Of a DNA stretch of 45,879 bases, positions 8,096 through 15,770 are shown piece after piece. The notes under the pieces were generated by a model. The model worked only from the letters and a program-made list of their open reading frames with translations. It was not told where the DNA came from and ran no database searches. Numbering within the stretch: the stretch's first letter is position 1; the number at the start of each line of letters is the position of its first letter. The position numbers and the translations under genes are program-made. This stretch comes from Desulfobacula sp964636495 (GTDB lineage Bacteria > Desulfobacterota > Desulfobacteria > Desulfobacterales > Desulfobacteraceae). The DNA is taken from positions 1-45,879 of the forward strand of contig CAZWSL010000025.1 in NCBI GenBank assembly GCA_964636495.1, given 5' to 3'.

Positions 8096-9087
8096 TCTTT
8101 CAGTTCCCTTGAAATTGTAAGGGCTATATTTTTCATATTTACAGGATAATTATATGCAAGAGGATTTACAGAGACGACTCTTCCTTTAATTATCTCTGCA
8201 ATTTTGTTTGCTGCATTCCGGTCAAACTGAGGTTGTACAAAAATTGTTTTTATATTCTGCTGTTTTGCAAGCTTGATGATTTTTGCAAGCTCTTTCCCCT
8301 TTGGTGCCTTGCCCATGGTTTCTATTGCTGTCTGATGCAGGTGGTATGCATCGGTAAAATAACCGAGAAAAGGGTGGAACACAAATATAGTTTTACCCTT
8401 GATCGTGTTAAGTATGGCGTGAAGGTTTTTATCAAGTTCATCAAGTTCTTTTATGAATCCAAGATAATTTTTTTTATATGCTTTCCTGTTGCCGGGATCA
8501 AATTCAGCAAGTGTATGGAAAATAGTTTCCGCCTGTTTTTTGACTATTACAGGATCCATCCAGGAGTGTGGATCTTTTCCAGCCATTTTGTGTCCATGCC
8601 ACTCTTTTTCATGTTCATGATGATGTCCGGCCATATCCCTTAAAACCACATTTCTGTTGATATCAATAATTTTTATTTTATCCATTGATTCAATTTTATG
8701 GAGGATACTGTTTTCAAAAGGGACTCCGATTTTAAAATAGAAGTCAGACATATCAAGCTCTTTTATCTGGTCAGGCGAAGGTGAATAAGTTGCAGGGCTC
8801 TTACCCGGTTTTACAAGTACATTGACTTTAACCCGATCTTTTCCGATTCTCTCAACAAAATATTTTTGAGGTAAAATGCTGACATATATTTTAATAGTGG
8901 ATGAGGCAGCAGGCTTATTTACAGGAAATGCAAACATAAGCATCAGGGCAGCAACGATATAACCTGTTTTTATTTTCATCAGGGGAAACTGTTCTGTTTT
9001 TTCCGTAACACCCGGTTTCCGGCAGTCATTTGAGTGTTCAGCAGTTAAGGTATGGCAGTCCCGGTTTTCATGCATATTAACAAACAC
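8092..9087 (-). CDS. znuA: Zinc ABC transporter substrate-binding protein
   Basis: 331 residues from a GTG start. The cluster A-I fold is recognisable: IKIYVSILPQKYFVERIG at the mature start, a His/Glu-rich loop (HHHEHEKEWHGHK) next to the ligand motif DPHSWMDP, then FHPFLGYF and the C-terminal FVQPQFD. The His-rich loop favours zinc over manganese. The start is a puzzle: GGAGAAAAA-GTG at 9087 gives an excellent ribosome site, yet the signal peptide (KIKTGYIVAALMLMFAFP) begins at an internal ATG at 8979 that has none. Translation from 9087 adds a 36-residue leader with three His and two Cys before the signal sequence. It is the first gene of the znu operon. Confidence 0.92.
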   Translation of the reverse strand: MFVNMHENRDCHTLTAEHSNDCRKPGVTEKTEQFPLMKIKTGYIVAALMLMFAFPVNKPAASSTIKIYVSILPQKYFVERIGKDRVKVNVLVKPGKSPATYSPSPDQIKELDMSDFYFKIGVPFENSILHKIESMDKIKIIDINRNVVLRDMAGHHHEHEKEWHGHKMAGKDPHSWMDPVIVKKQAETIFHTLAEFDPGNRKAYKKNYLGFIKELDELDKNLHAILNTIKGKTIFVFHPFLGYFTDAYHLHQTAIETMGKAPKGKELAKIIKLAKQQNIKTIFVQPQFDRNAANKIAEIIKGRVVSVNPLAYNYPVNMKNIALTISRELKE

Positions 9088-9117
9088 TTTTTCTCCTTAC
9101 CTTTACACAATGGAACA

Positions 9118-9147
9118 GTTATTGTTAAAGTTATTGTTAAGTTATTT
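9118..9147. repeat. Tandem GTTATTGTTAA repeats in the znu/GDPD intergenic region
   Basis: GTTATTGTTAAA (9118-9129), GTTATTGTTAA (9130-9140) and the partial copy GTTATTT (9141-9147) follow one another with a period of 11-12 bases, about one helical turn. They lie 30-60 bases upstream of znuA, inside the only spacer (9088-9379) that can hold its promoter. A metal-responsive repressor or activator site is a reasonable guess. The array is not the palindromic Zur box known from gammaproteobacteria. Confidence 0.45.
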
Positions 9148-9379
9148 GATGAAAATGATAAATTTAACATTTAGGATAAAAAGAAACAAGAGTGTAAAAT
9201 TTTTTTCCAAAACCGGTTGCTGTTTTCATATAAGCAGGGTCTGCAGCATACAAAAAAGATAAAATGTGATAAAGTCTTTTTGAATAAACAGAGATCTCAG
9301 GAAAAGAGAGTTTATTATTTTTCCTGCTGAAAAAGAGTATAATCGATAATTTGAAAATATAAAAGCAAGAGTGAATAAT

Positions 9380-11209
9380 ATGTCCCGACTTCCAGGTATT
9401 AAAACAGTGCTCCAGACAACCTGGAAGCTTGTCCGTCTGCTTTATATACACATCGCTTTGTCATTTCTCTTTTTGTGGATTGTTGACCTGGTATTGATTG
9501 TCCCCTCTGCCACTTTTCTGCTGGATCGATTCATCAACTACAGCGGAAGTAAAGCTATTGGTAATTTTGATATAGTGATCTTTCTTTTTACACCTGTAGG
9601 AGCTGTTTTTGTCATCTTGTCTGTGATTGTTTTTGTTGTTGCATTAATGTTCCAGGTGTCAGCACTTATGCTTCTGGCCCATGGGGGTGTTTCAGGACAG
9701 AATGATTTTCCTGTCGGCGTTTTAAAACAGCTTTTCAAGAAATCAATATCAATTTTCAAACTGGCTCTGGGCAGTGTGCTGCTTCTTTTTATCGTTACTA
9801 TTCCTATGGCTCTTATCGTTATTTTTTTGCAGAAACAGTTTCTCAGCACACATGATATTAACTACTATCTTTCCATACAGCCTCTGCAGTACTGGCTGGC
9901 TGTGATTGTGGCCATTGCGGCAATAATGACTGCCGTTGTGTTTTACAGCAGCATAATCATCTCTGTTGCCTTTGCTCTGCCAAATGTCTTGTTTACAGAT
10001 TCTACTGCATCACAAGCCCTTAAAAAGGGATACAGGAAGTTCAAACCCATACTTTTTTCAATTATTCTGCTTGTTGTTAAATTTATATTTTTGTGGTTCA
10101 TACCAGCCTTGATCATAAACCTGATTATTTATGTGGCAGGAGGTGTTCTTATCAGGCTCAGCGGTACGTTCATGACTCTGCTGCTCCCTGCCGTTGAATT
10201 GACGCTGGGGCTGAATCTTATCGCCGGTACACTGTTTGGTTATATTGGTCTGAGCCTTATTGCATTTCTGATCTATATGATCTGGTATCAGATTGAATAT
10301 GGAAAGCCAGTGTGTATTGACAATCGGGTAAAACCTCCTGTGTCAGGACGGAGAGTGCTGTTTTCAGTCTCCATTGCAGCTATTGCTGCAGCCGTTTTTG
10401 CAGGAAACCTGCTGCTCAACACACTGGAGATAGAAGATCGTGTACTGATTATTGCCCATAGGGGAAGTGCTGCAACCGCTCCTGAAAACACATTAAGTGC
10501 TTTGCGTAAAAGTATAAAAGATGGTGCTGATATGGTGGAAATTGATATTCAGCTGACAAAGGACGGCAAAGTTGTACTGTGGCACGATAAAGACGCCATG
10601 CGCATCAGCGGTAAGGGATTTGTAATATCAGAAACAGCTTATGACACCCTTGAAACGCTTGATGCAGGCAGCTGGTTTTCTGATAAATTTACAGGAGAAA
10701 GAGTTGCAACTCTTGAAGAGGCAGTTGAAACAGGCATAAAGGGGAATATCAGCCTGCTTCTGGAACTTAAAAATTATGGTGATGAGAGAGACCTGCTGCT
10801 GGATAGTGCCGTTAGTATCCTGCAAAAATATAATTTTACCGGAAAGGCAGCCATCATGTCCCTGAAGCACGAAGAGGTCAGAAGAGTTGAACAGTACTAT
10901 CCTGAGATGGAAGCCGGTTTCATTGTTTCTGCTGTAATTGGTGACCTGACCCTGCTGGATGAAGATTTTTTGATCCTGTCAAAACAGCTGGCCACTGATT
11001 CCACTATCAGTGCACTTCATGCCGCAGAAAAGAGAGTATTTGTCTGGACTATTGATGATGTCAAAACCATGTCCAGGCTTGTTAATCAGGGAGTTGACGG
11101 TATTATTACCAATGTGCCGGATAAACTCAAAGCACTTCTTGAAAGCAGGGCAGCACTGTCACCTGCCCAGATTCTGCTGCTTCGCTTTGGCGAATTGTAC
11201 AGCTGGTAA
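9380..11209 (+). CDS. Glycerophosphodiester phosphodiesterase with N-terminal membrane domain
   Basis: About 609 residues from the ATG at 9380 (a GTG at 9371 is an alternative). The first ~345 residues hold about seven membrane helices, as in the GDPD membrane domain family. The C-terminal ~250 residues are a GDPD TIM barrel: IIAHRGSAATAPENT with the catalytic His near residue 360, VEIDIQLTKDG with the Glu/Asp metal ligands, WHDKDAM with the second His, LLLELKN, and the closing GVDGIITNVPDKL. It would hydrolyse glycerophosphodiesters to glycerol-3-phosphate and an alcohol, or trim lipid-linked glycerophosphate, at the membrane. It stands alone. Confidence 0.92.
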   Translation: MSRLPGIKTVLQTTWKLVRLLYIHIALSFLFLWIVDLVLIVPSATFLLDRFINYSGSKAIGNFDIVIFLFTPVGAVFVILSVIVFVVALMFQVSALMLLAHGGVSGQNDFPVGVLKQLFKKSISIFKLALGSVLLLFIVTIPMALIVIFLQKQFLSTHDINYYLSIQPLQYWLAVIVAIAAIMTAVVFYSSIIISVAFALPNVLFTDSTASQALKKGYRKFKPILFSIILLVVKFIFLWFIPALIINLIIYVAGGVLIRLSGTFMTLLLPAVELTLGLNLIAGTLFGYIGLSLIAFLIYMIWYQIEYGKPVCIDNRVKPPVSGRRVLFSVSIAAIAAAVFAGNLLLNTLEIEDRVLIIAHRGSAATAPENTLSALRKSIKDGADMVEIDIQLTKDGKVVLWHDKDAMRISGKGFVISETAYDTLETLDAGSWFSDKFTGERVATLEEAVETGIKGNISLLLELKNYGDERDLLLDSAVSILQKYNFTGKAAIMSLKHEEVRRVEQYYPEMEAGFIVSAVIGDLTLLDEDFLILSKQLATDSTISALHAAEKRVFVWTIDDVKTMSRLVNQGVDGIITNVPDKLKALLESRAALSPAQILLLRFGELYSW

Positions 11210-11300
11210 TTTATGCAAATATCCAGACAGCATATGGTAGTTCTTGATTTCAAACTCTATTGCAGCTATAAATTATATTAATTAAAAAATTGGGATAGAG

Positions 11301-11468
11301 ATGATTCAAGGAGAAGGAGCAGTAAAAATTTTTGGACAGATCAGATATCAGCCATCTGCACTTTCAGCATTGCTGCTGAAAACTGTACAGCTTTTACTGG
11401 CTGAGACTTTCAGCCGGAGAAAATATCCCGGTGATTTGATGCTCTTTTTCATAACTCCGGAAGGATAA
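11301..11468 (+). CDS. Possible small protein, 55 residues, upstream of the histidine kinase
   Basis: An ATG frame of 55 codons ends 8 bases before the histidine-kinase start and fills most of the 267-base gap after the GDPD gene. The peptide starts MIQGEGAVKIFGQIR and contains a hydrophobic Leu-rich stretch (SALSALLLKTVQLLLAETF) followed by SRRKYPGDLMLFFITPEG. I recognise no family. A purine-rich GGGATAGAG precedes the ATG directly, but at poor spacing. It may be a leader peptide, a small membrane-associated partner of the kinase, or chance. Confidence 0.25.
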   Translation: MIQGEGAVKIFGQIRYQPSALSALLLKTVQLLLAETFSRRKYPGDLMLFFITPEG

Positions 11469-11476
11469 CAAGGCAC

Positions 11477-12496
11477 ATGCAGATTTTAAACCCATCAAGA
11501 TGGTATCTTCATCCTGTTTTTATTTTTGCCTGTTCCATCATAGCCCTTGCCGCAATCCTTGTTATGACCGTCAGCTGGTATATGGAAATAACGACAGCAC
11601 TTGAAGTGATTATCCTGAAATTTCATATTGATCCGAAAATGATTTTCCCTTCAAAAACAGGGATGACCATACTTGTACTTATCGCATTGATTGCAGTTGT
11701 GCTTATCGGTATATTACTTGCGTTTATATATTATCAGAATACGGTTAATCTTTTCAGACTGCAGCATAATTTTATTTATAATTTCACCCATGAACTCAAA
11801 ACACCTGTAACTTCACTCAGGCTTTATCTTGAAACGTTTATCAAGCATGATCTGGAGAGCCGAGAGATAAAAAAATACAGCACAAATATGCTCAAGGATA
11901 TTAATCGCCTTACTGACAATATAAACAGTATACTTGATCTTGCCAGAATTGAGAGTCAAAATTTTGGTTCTGAAATTACAAAAGAGAGCCTGATAAAACT
12001 GGTCAGGAATTTTTGTGAGAAAAACTCCTCTCTTTTCAGGGACCTGCACATTGAGATTGAAAACAGATCAAGCAATGAGATGGTATATCCGGTCAACCTG
12101 TTTTTATTTGAGATGCTGCTGATGAATATTATATCCAATGCAATAAAATATAATGAATCCAAGAAGCCAAAACTGATAATCCGGTTTAAAAATTTTTTAC
12201 AGAAGATTACCATTGAATTTATTGATAACGGGATCGGTGTTGATAAAAAAGAGGCAAGAAAAATATTCAGAAAATTTTATCAATCTGACAGATATCAGTC
12301 AAACGAAGTTGCAGGATCAGGGCTGGGGCTTTATCTTGTTTCCAGTATTGCTGCAATCCATGGATGGAGAGCTTCAGCTGCAAAAAAAGAGAGGGGAAAA
12401 GGTGCAACATTTATCATTACCATTCCAAAAGCAAGTATTGCAAATGTGAGGGAGAAGAATTTATGGAAGCGATTGAAAAAAAGCGTATCCTGGTAA
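11477..12496 (+). CDS. Sensor histidine kinase
   Basis: 339 residues. Two membrane helices (about 12-34 and 63-86) enclose a short periplasmic loop of some 28 residues, too small for a classical ligand domain, so the signal is likely membrane-borne or comes from a partner. The H-box FTHELKTP carries the phosphorylated His105; the N-box is NIISNAIKYNES, the G1 box DNGIGV, and the G2 box GSGLGL. It autophosphorylates and passes the phosphate to the regulator encoded directly downstream, whose start lies inside this gene. The order kinase-then-regulator is the less common one. No target gene is identifiable. Confidence 0.93.
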   Translation: MQILNPSRWYLHPVFIFACSIIALAAILVMTVSWYMEITTALEVIILKFHIDPKMIFPSKTGMTILVLIALIAVVLIGILLAFIYYQNTVNLFRLQHNFIYNFTHELKTPVTSLRLYLETFIKHDLESREIKKYSTNMLKDINRLTDNINSILDLARIESQNFGSEITKESLIKLVRNFCEKNSSLFRDLHIEIENRSSNEMVYPVNLFLFEMLLMNIISNAIKYNESKKPKLIIRFKNFLQKITIEFIDNGIGVDKKEARKIFRKFYQSDRYQSNEVAGSGLGLYLVSSIAAIHGWRASAAKKERGKGATFIITIPKASIANVREKNLWKRLKKSVSW

Positions 12497-13197
12497 TAGA
12501 AGATGAGGCGCATATTGCAGATGGTATTCAGTTGAATCTCTCGATTCAGGGGTTTGATGCAAAGATAGCTCAGGATGGTATTGAAGGGCTGGAGTTATGG
12601 AGATCATGGAAGCCTGATTTAATTATCCTTGATATCATGCTGCCAATGATTGACGGGTTTTCAATTTTAAGGACCATTCGCAAAGAAGATGAGAAAATCC
12701 CTGTTCTTATTCTTTCTGCCAGGGGAGATACTAAAGATAAAGTTAAAGGGCTTAAGTATGGTGTGGATGATTATTTATCCAAACCTTTTGACCTTGAAGA
12801 ATTTCTTTTGAGGATTGAAAGACTGCTCAAAAAAAAGACCTGGTATGAAAGTGACAGTAAACACAATACTGCAGATTATAAAATGTTTGAAGGAGATGAA
12901 TACAGATTTGGAAATAATCATATTAATTTTGTTAAATTCAAGGCAGTATGCAATGCCGGTGAGATTGTTTTAACAGAACAGGAAATTATACTGCTCAAAC
13001 TGTTTATTGCAAACAGGGGAAAAACACTGTCCAGAGGGATGCTTTTGAGTACCGGGTGGGGATATTCTAAAAACACCACCACACGAACGGTTGATAATTT
13101 TATCGTAAGGTTTAGAAAATATTTTGAACAAAATCCTAAAAAACCACAATATTTTATCAGCAGGAGGTCAGTAGGATATGTGTTTGATCATGATTAA
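12463..13197 (+). CDS. Response regulator, OmpR/PhoB type
   Basis: About 244 residues from the ATG at 12463, which follows GGGAGAAG by 5 bases; longer readings would run into the kinase frame. The receiver domain has the acidic pair near residue 14 (VIEDE), the phospho-acceptor Asp57 (IILDIMLP), the Ser in LILSARG and Lys107 in LSKPF. The C-terminal ~90 residues are a winged helix (LTEQEIILLKLFIANRGKTLSR and the closing TRTVDNFIVRFRKYFEQNP). It is a DNA-binding transcription factor. A 34-base overlap with the kinase gene indicates coupled translation. Confidence 0.94.
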   Translation: MEAIEKKRILVIEDEAHIADGIQLNLSIQGFDAKIAQDGIEGLELWRSWKPDLIILDIMLPMIDGFSILRTIRKEDEKIPVLILSARGDTKDKVKGLKYGVDDYLSKPFDLEEFLLRIERLLKKKTWYESDSKHNTADYKMFEGDEYRFGNNHINFVKFKAVCNAGEIVLTEQEIILLKLFIANRGKTLSRGMLLSTGWGYSKNTTTRTVDNFIVRFRKYFEQNPKKPQYFISRRSVGYVFDHD

Positions 13198-13288
13198 CAA
13201 ACTTTTATGATTTTGTGTTGTAAACAAATCTGGATGAAATATCAGGTCTGCCGGGGCACTGTCTTTCCGGAAAATTTTAAACTATCAG

Positions 13289-13684
13289 TTAGTCATCTGC
13301 CAGCCACTGCTCTACCCCTGGATTGAGATGAACCACATCCAGAACATCCGATGCCCAGTCAACACCTTTTTTCGAGAGCTGCCGGCATAACCGGATCACA
13401 GTCACCTGTACCGCCGGCACATCACTCCAGATGATTGATTCCAGGAAACGCACCTCATGGGGCTTCATTTTTCCGGTCTCCACAACAGTCTTACAGTCAT
13501 CACAGAGCATTATGGCATGATCCTCATGTGGTTCTGCAGGCACAGGTGCTACCTCCACAACTGTCAGTCCGGTTCCGCCTGCCTCACATAATTCACATTT
13601 TCTTTTACACCGCCGGATCAATTTTTTTCCCAGTAATGCCACCTTATCCTTATGCTCCTGATTTTTCTGGTATCCCTTTGCCAT
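13289..13684 (-). CDS. PhnA-like zinc-ribbon protein
   Basis: 131 residues starting at the ATG at 13684, which has AAAGGAG 6 bases upstream. The N-terminal half has two Cys pairs, CELC (30-33) and CDDC (61-64), a four-Cys zinc ribbon as in the PhnA/YjdM family. The C-terminal half (WSDVPAVQVTVIRLCRQL, then WASDVLDVVHL) resembles the PhnA core, where MWSEVPAVQV and a WA-x-DLLD-x-YL stretch are typical. Despite the name, the family is not shown to cleave phosphonates in most organisms, and no phn gene is near. It is divergent from the UbiA-like gene and its base composition fits the GC-richer stretch that follows. Confidence 0.75.
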   Translation of the reverse strand: MAKGYQKNQEHKDKVALLGKKLIRRCKRKCELCEAGGTGLTVVEVAPVPAEPHEDHAIMLCDDCKTVVETGKMKPHEVRFLESIIWSDVPAVQVTVIRLCRQLSKKGVDWASDVLDVVHLNPGVEQWLADD

Positions 13685-13771
13685 CTGCACCTCCTTTAAG
13701 ATTGTACCACTTGATAGCCACAACCGTCTCTTTCATTGTACACGGTCTCATTTGACCACACAGCTTATCTA

Positions 13772-13794
13772 TGACAAGCCCTTGTTTCTTGTCA
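13772..13794. promoter_or_regulatory. Dyad TGACAAG...CTTGTCA, possible operator
   Basis: A perfect 7-base inverted repeat with a 9-base spacer lies in the divergent region between the PhnA-like gene and the UbiA-like gene, about 30 bases before the putative TTGACA promoter. It could be a repressor or activator site serving either gene. There is no T-run after it, so it is not a terminator. Confidence 0.4.
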
Positions 13795-13823
13795 ACAGCA
13801 AGATACAAAATTTTTTCTATTGC

Positions 13824-13852
13824 TTGACAAAATGTAAAAAAGCAAATACGTA
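13824..13852 (+). promoter_or_regulatory. Putative sigma70 promoter for the UbiA-HAD genes
   Basis: A consensus -35 TTGACA (13824-13829) is followed after 17 bases by TACGTA (13847-13852), which matches the -10 consensus at the key first T, second A positions but is poor at the end. The distance to the UbiA start is about 165 bases. The rest of the 13685-14017 spacer contains a strong AGGAGGT (13963-13969) that has no ATG, GTG or TTG at the proper distance downstream. Confidence 0.45.
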
Positions 13853-14017
13853 ATTTTAATACCCTTAAAAAAGGTGTTTTTACATTCAGCTGAAAGGGGG
13901 ATACCTGCCTTGAAAGCCGTGAATCGGTAATGCTGATGATATTCAGATTCCCTTTCATTGACAGGAGGTATTAAACCACAGGACATTTCAGCAGAAAAAA
14001 CAGCAGAGAGTTGCCAT

Positions 14018-14938
14018 ATGCTCGGATATCTTAAAATAGCACGGTTTGACCACTGGTTCAAGAATGTTTTCATGCTACCGGGAGCTGCTCTTGCGGTGAT
14101 TTTGACCGATATACCTGTTACCCGGGCTCTGGGGCCGATGATGATTGGAATATTGAGCGTATGCTTCATCGCATCTGCCAATTATGTCATTAATGAGTGG
14201 CTGGATGCCGATTTTGACCGGCATCATCCCGTGAAAAAAAAACGGCCTTCAGTGGGTGGGTATAATATCAAAGCGCGGTACGTCTATTGTGAATACGTGA
14301 TCTTCATTTTTCTGGGTTTGGGTCTGGGATTTCTTCTTACCATTGAATTCCTGATTTTTTTACTGGCCCTGGTGATAATGGGGCTTATATATAATGTCAG
14401 GCCTTTCCGGTCCAAAGATAAGATATATCTGGATGTTCTGTCGGAGTCCATCAACAACCCGCTCAGGTTCCTCCTGGGGTGGTCTGCCATCGTGTCCGGA
14501 TCACTGCCGCCATCTAGTTCGCTTCTGGCGTACTGGATGGGGGGTGCGTTTTTAATGTCGGTGAAGCGATATGCGGAATACCGTTTTATTGATGATCCTG
14601 AGCGTGCAGCCCTTTACCGGAAGTCCTTCAAGTCGTATACAGAGGAAAAACTTCTAATATCCTCATTTTTCTATGGACTGTCATCTGCGTTTTTCCTGGG
14701 AATATTCCTGATTAAATACCGAATTGAGTTTCTGTTGAGCTTTCCACTGTTTGCGCTTCTTTTTGCATGGTATCTTGCCATTGGCCAGAAACCCCATTCA
14801 CCCACCCAGAACCCTGAAAAACTGTATAAAGAGAAAAAATTTATCGTTTATATTCTTTTTTTGTGCGCGGTGGTCATGGTGTTGTTTTTTGTCGATATCC
14901 CCTGGCTGGATATTTTGGTGCAGCGGGTTCAATATTAA
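14018..14938 (+). CDS. UbiA-family prenyltransferase, polyprenyl-phosphate phosphoribosyltransferase-like
   Basis: About 306 residues from the ATG at 14018; a TTG at 13958 would add 20 residues. About eight membrane helices. The first Asp-rich motif, NYVINEWLDADFDRHHP followed by KKKRP, and the second, LDVLSESINNPLRFLLG, resemble the decaprenyl-phosphate phosphoribosyltransferase (mycobacterial Rv3806c/UbiA) subgroup more than the quinone or heme members. This subgroup transfers 5-phosphoribose from PRPP to a polyprenyl phosphate. A HAD phosphatase gene follows, which is what the product would need for dephosphorylation. The assignment to subgroup is inference from motif shape. Confidence 0.82.
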   Translation: MLGYLKIARFDHWFKNVFMLPGAALAVILTDIPVTRALGPMMIGILSVCFIASANYVINEWLDADFDRHHPVKKKRPSVGGYNIKARYVYCEYVIFIFLGLGLGFLLTIEFLIFLLALVIMGLIYNVRPFRSKDKIYLDVLSESINNPLRFLLGWSAIVSGSLPPSSSLLAYWMGGAFLMSVKRYAEYRFIDDPERAALYRKSFKSYTEEKLLISSFFYGLSSAFFLGIFLIKYRIEFLLSFPLFALLFAWYLAIGQKPHSPTQNPEKLYKEKKFIVYILFLCAVVMVLFFVDIPWLDILVQRVQY

Positions 14939-14954
14939 AAAAGGTTGGGAAACA

Positions 14955-15002
14955 ATGAAGATTTTTATCTGCTGCCACAAGCCACTGCCATCGGAGCGGT
15001 GA
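14955..15002 (+). pseudogene. 15-codon stub resembling the start of a DUF4422 glycosyltransferase
   Basis: Sixteen bases after the UbiA stop, an ATG opens the frame MKIFICCHKPLPSER and then meets TGA. The opening KIFICCHKP closely resembles the conserved N-terminus (KIF-x-CCHKP) of DUF4422 capsular-polysaccharide glycosyltransferases as I remember it. A purine-rich AAGGTTGGGA precedes it. No continuation of such a protein is seen in any frame downstream. It may be the remnant of a deleted gene, or a chance peptide. Confidence 0.35.
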
Positions 15003-15045
15003 TGTTCCTGAATTTCACTATTAATAAATATTATATAATTACCAT

Positions 15046-15059
15046 GCCTGAAGCCAGGC
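15046..15059. other. Small hairpin before the HAD gene
   Basis: GCCTG-AAGC-CAGGC can form a 5-base stem with a 4-base loop, 16 bases before the HAD start codon. There is no T-run, so it is not a terminator. It could modulate translation of the HAD gene, which lacks a clear ribosome binding site. Confidence 0.25.
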
Positions 15060-15075
15060 TGCAGTGATTTAAACC

Positions 15076-15741
15076 ATGGAAAAATCTTCCCGGATCTTTG
15101 CGATTTTTGACCTTGACGGTACCATCACCCGTGGCGACACTTATCTGTTTTTTTTATTGTCTTTTCTCAAGCACCGGCCGTTGAGGCTTCTTAACTGCTG
15201 GTTTCTGCCTGTGGCAGTCATCTGTTATAAATTAAGGCTAAAGGATAATAGCTGGCTGAAAAAAGTATTTTTACAGGCCATCGCCGGTGGTGTTGAAAAA
15301 AAGGAAATCTCTTCATTTTTGAAAGTCTTTGTGAAAGATGTTCTGGAAAACAGGTTGAGGAGAGGTGCACTGACAGCTATCGCCTTTCACAGGAATAATG
15401 GCCACAGGCTGGTACTGGCATCGGCCAGTTTTGATTTTTATGTGAAAGAGATCGGGCATCAGCTGGGATTTGATACGGTATTGTGCACCCGTTCAGTATG
15501 GGATGAAAAGAACCGGCTCAAGGGAGAGATCCTGGGCCTGAATTGTTACGGAGCCGCCAAGAGGGATCGGGTGGTCCGCTATCTGGAAAAAACCGGTGGA
15601 GCAGATTTTATCATCGCCTATAGCGATCACCATTCGGATCTGGCACTGTTGGAATGGGTGGACAGGGCCGTTGCTGTCAATCCGACACCGATGCTCAGGG
15701 AGCTTGCCGGGCAAAAGGGCTTTGAGGTGAAAATCTGGTAG
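15076..15741 (+). CDS. HAD-IB family phosphatase
   Basis: 221 residues. Motif I FDLDGT (11-16) has the nucleophile Asp12 and the acid Asp14. Motif II is LASAS (near 116), motif III the Lys in AAKRDRV, and motif IV IAYSDHHSD (about 179-187). The arrangement is that of the SerB-like HAD-IB group with a helical cap. A phosphatase of this type beside a UbiA prenyltransferase is a recurrent pairing, sometimes even fused, which suggests it acts on the prenyl-phosphate sugar product. Substrate not proven. It converges on the membrane protein gene with 29 bases between them. Confidence 0.9.
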   Translation: MEKSSRIFAIFDLDGTITRGDTYLFFLLSFLKHRPLRLLNCWFLPVAVICYKLRLKDNSWLKKVFLQAIAGGVEKKEISSFLKVFVKDVLENRLRRGALTAIAFHRNNGHRLVLASASFDFYVKEIGHQLGFDTVLCTRSVWDEKNRLKGEILGLNCYGAAKRDRVVRYLEKTGGADFIIAYSDHHSDLALLEWVDRAVAVNPTPMLRELAGQKGFEVKIW

Positions 15742-15770
15742 CTGACAGGTTCATGAAGGCGGACATCACC

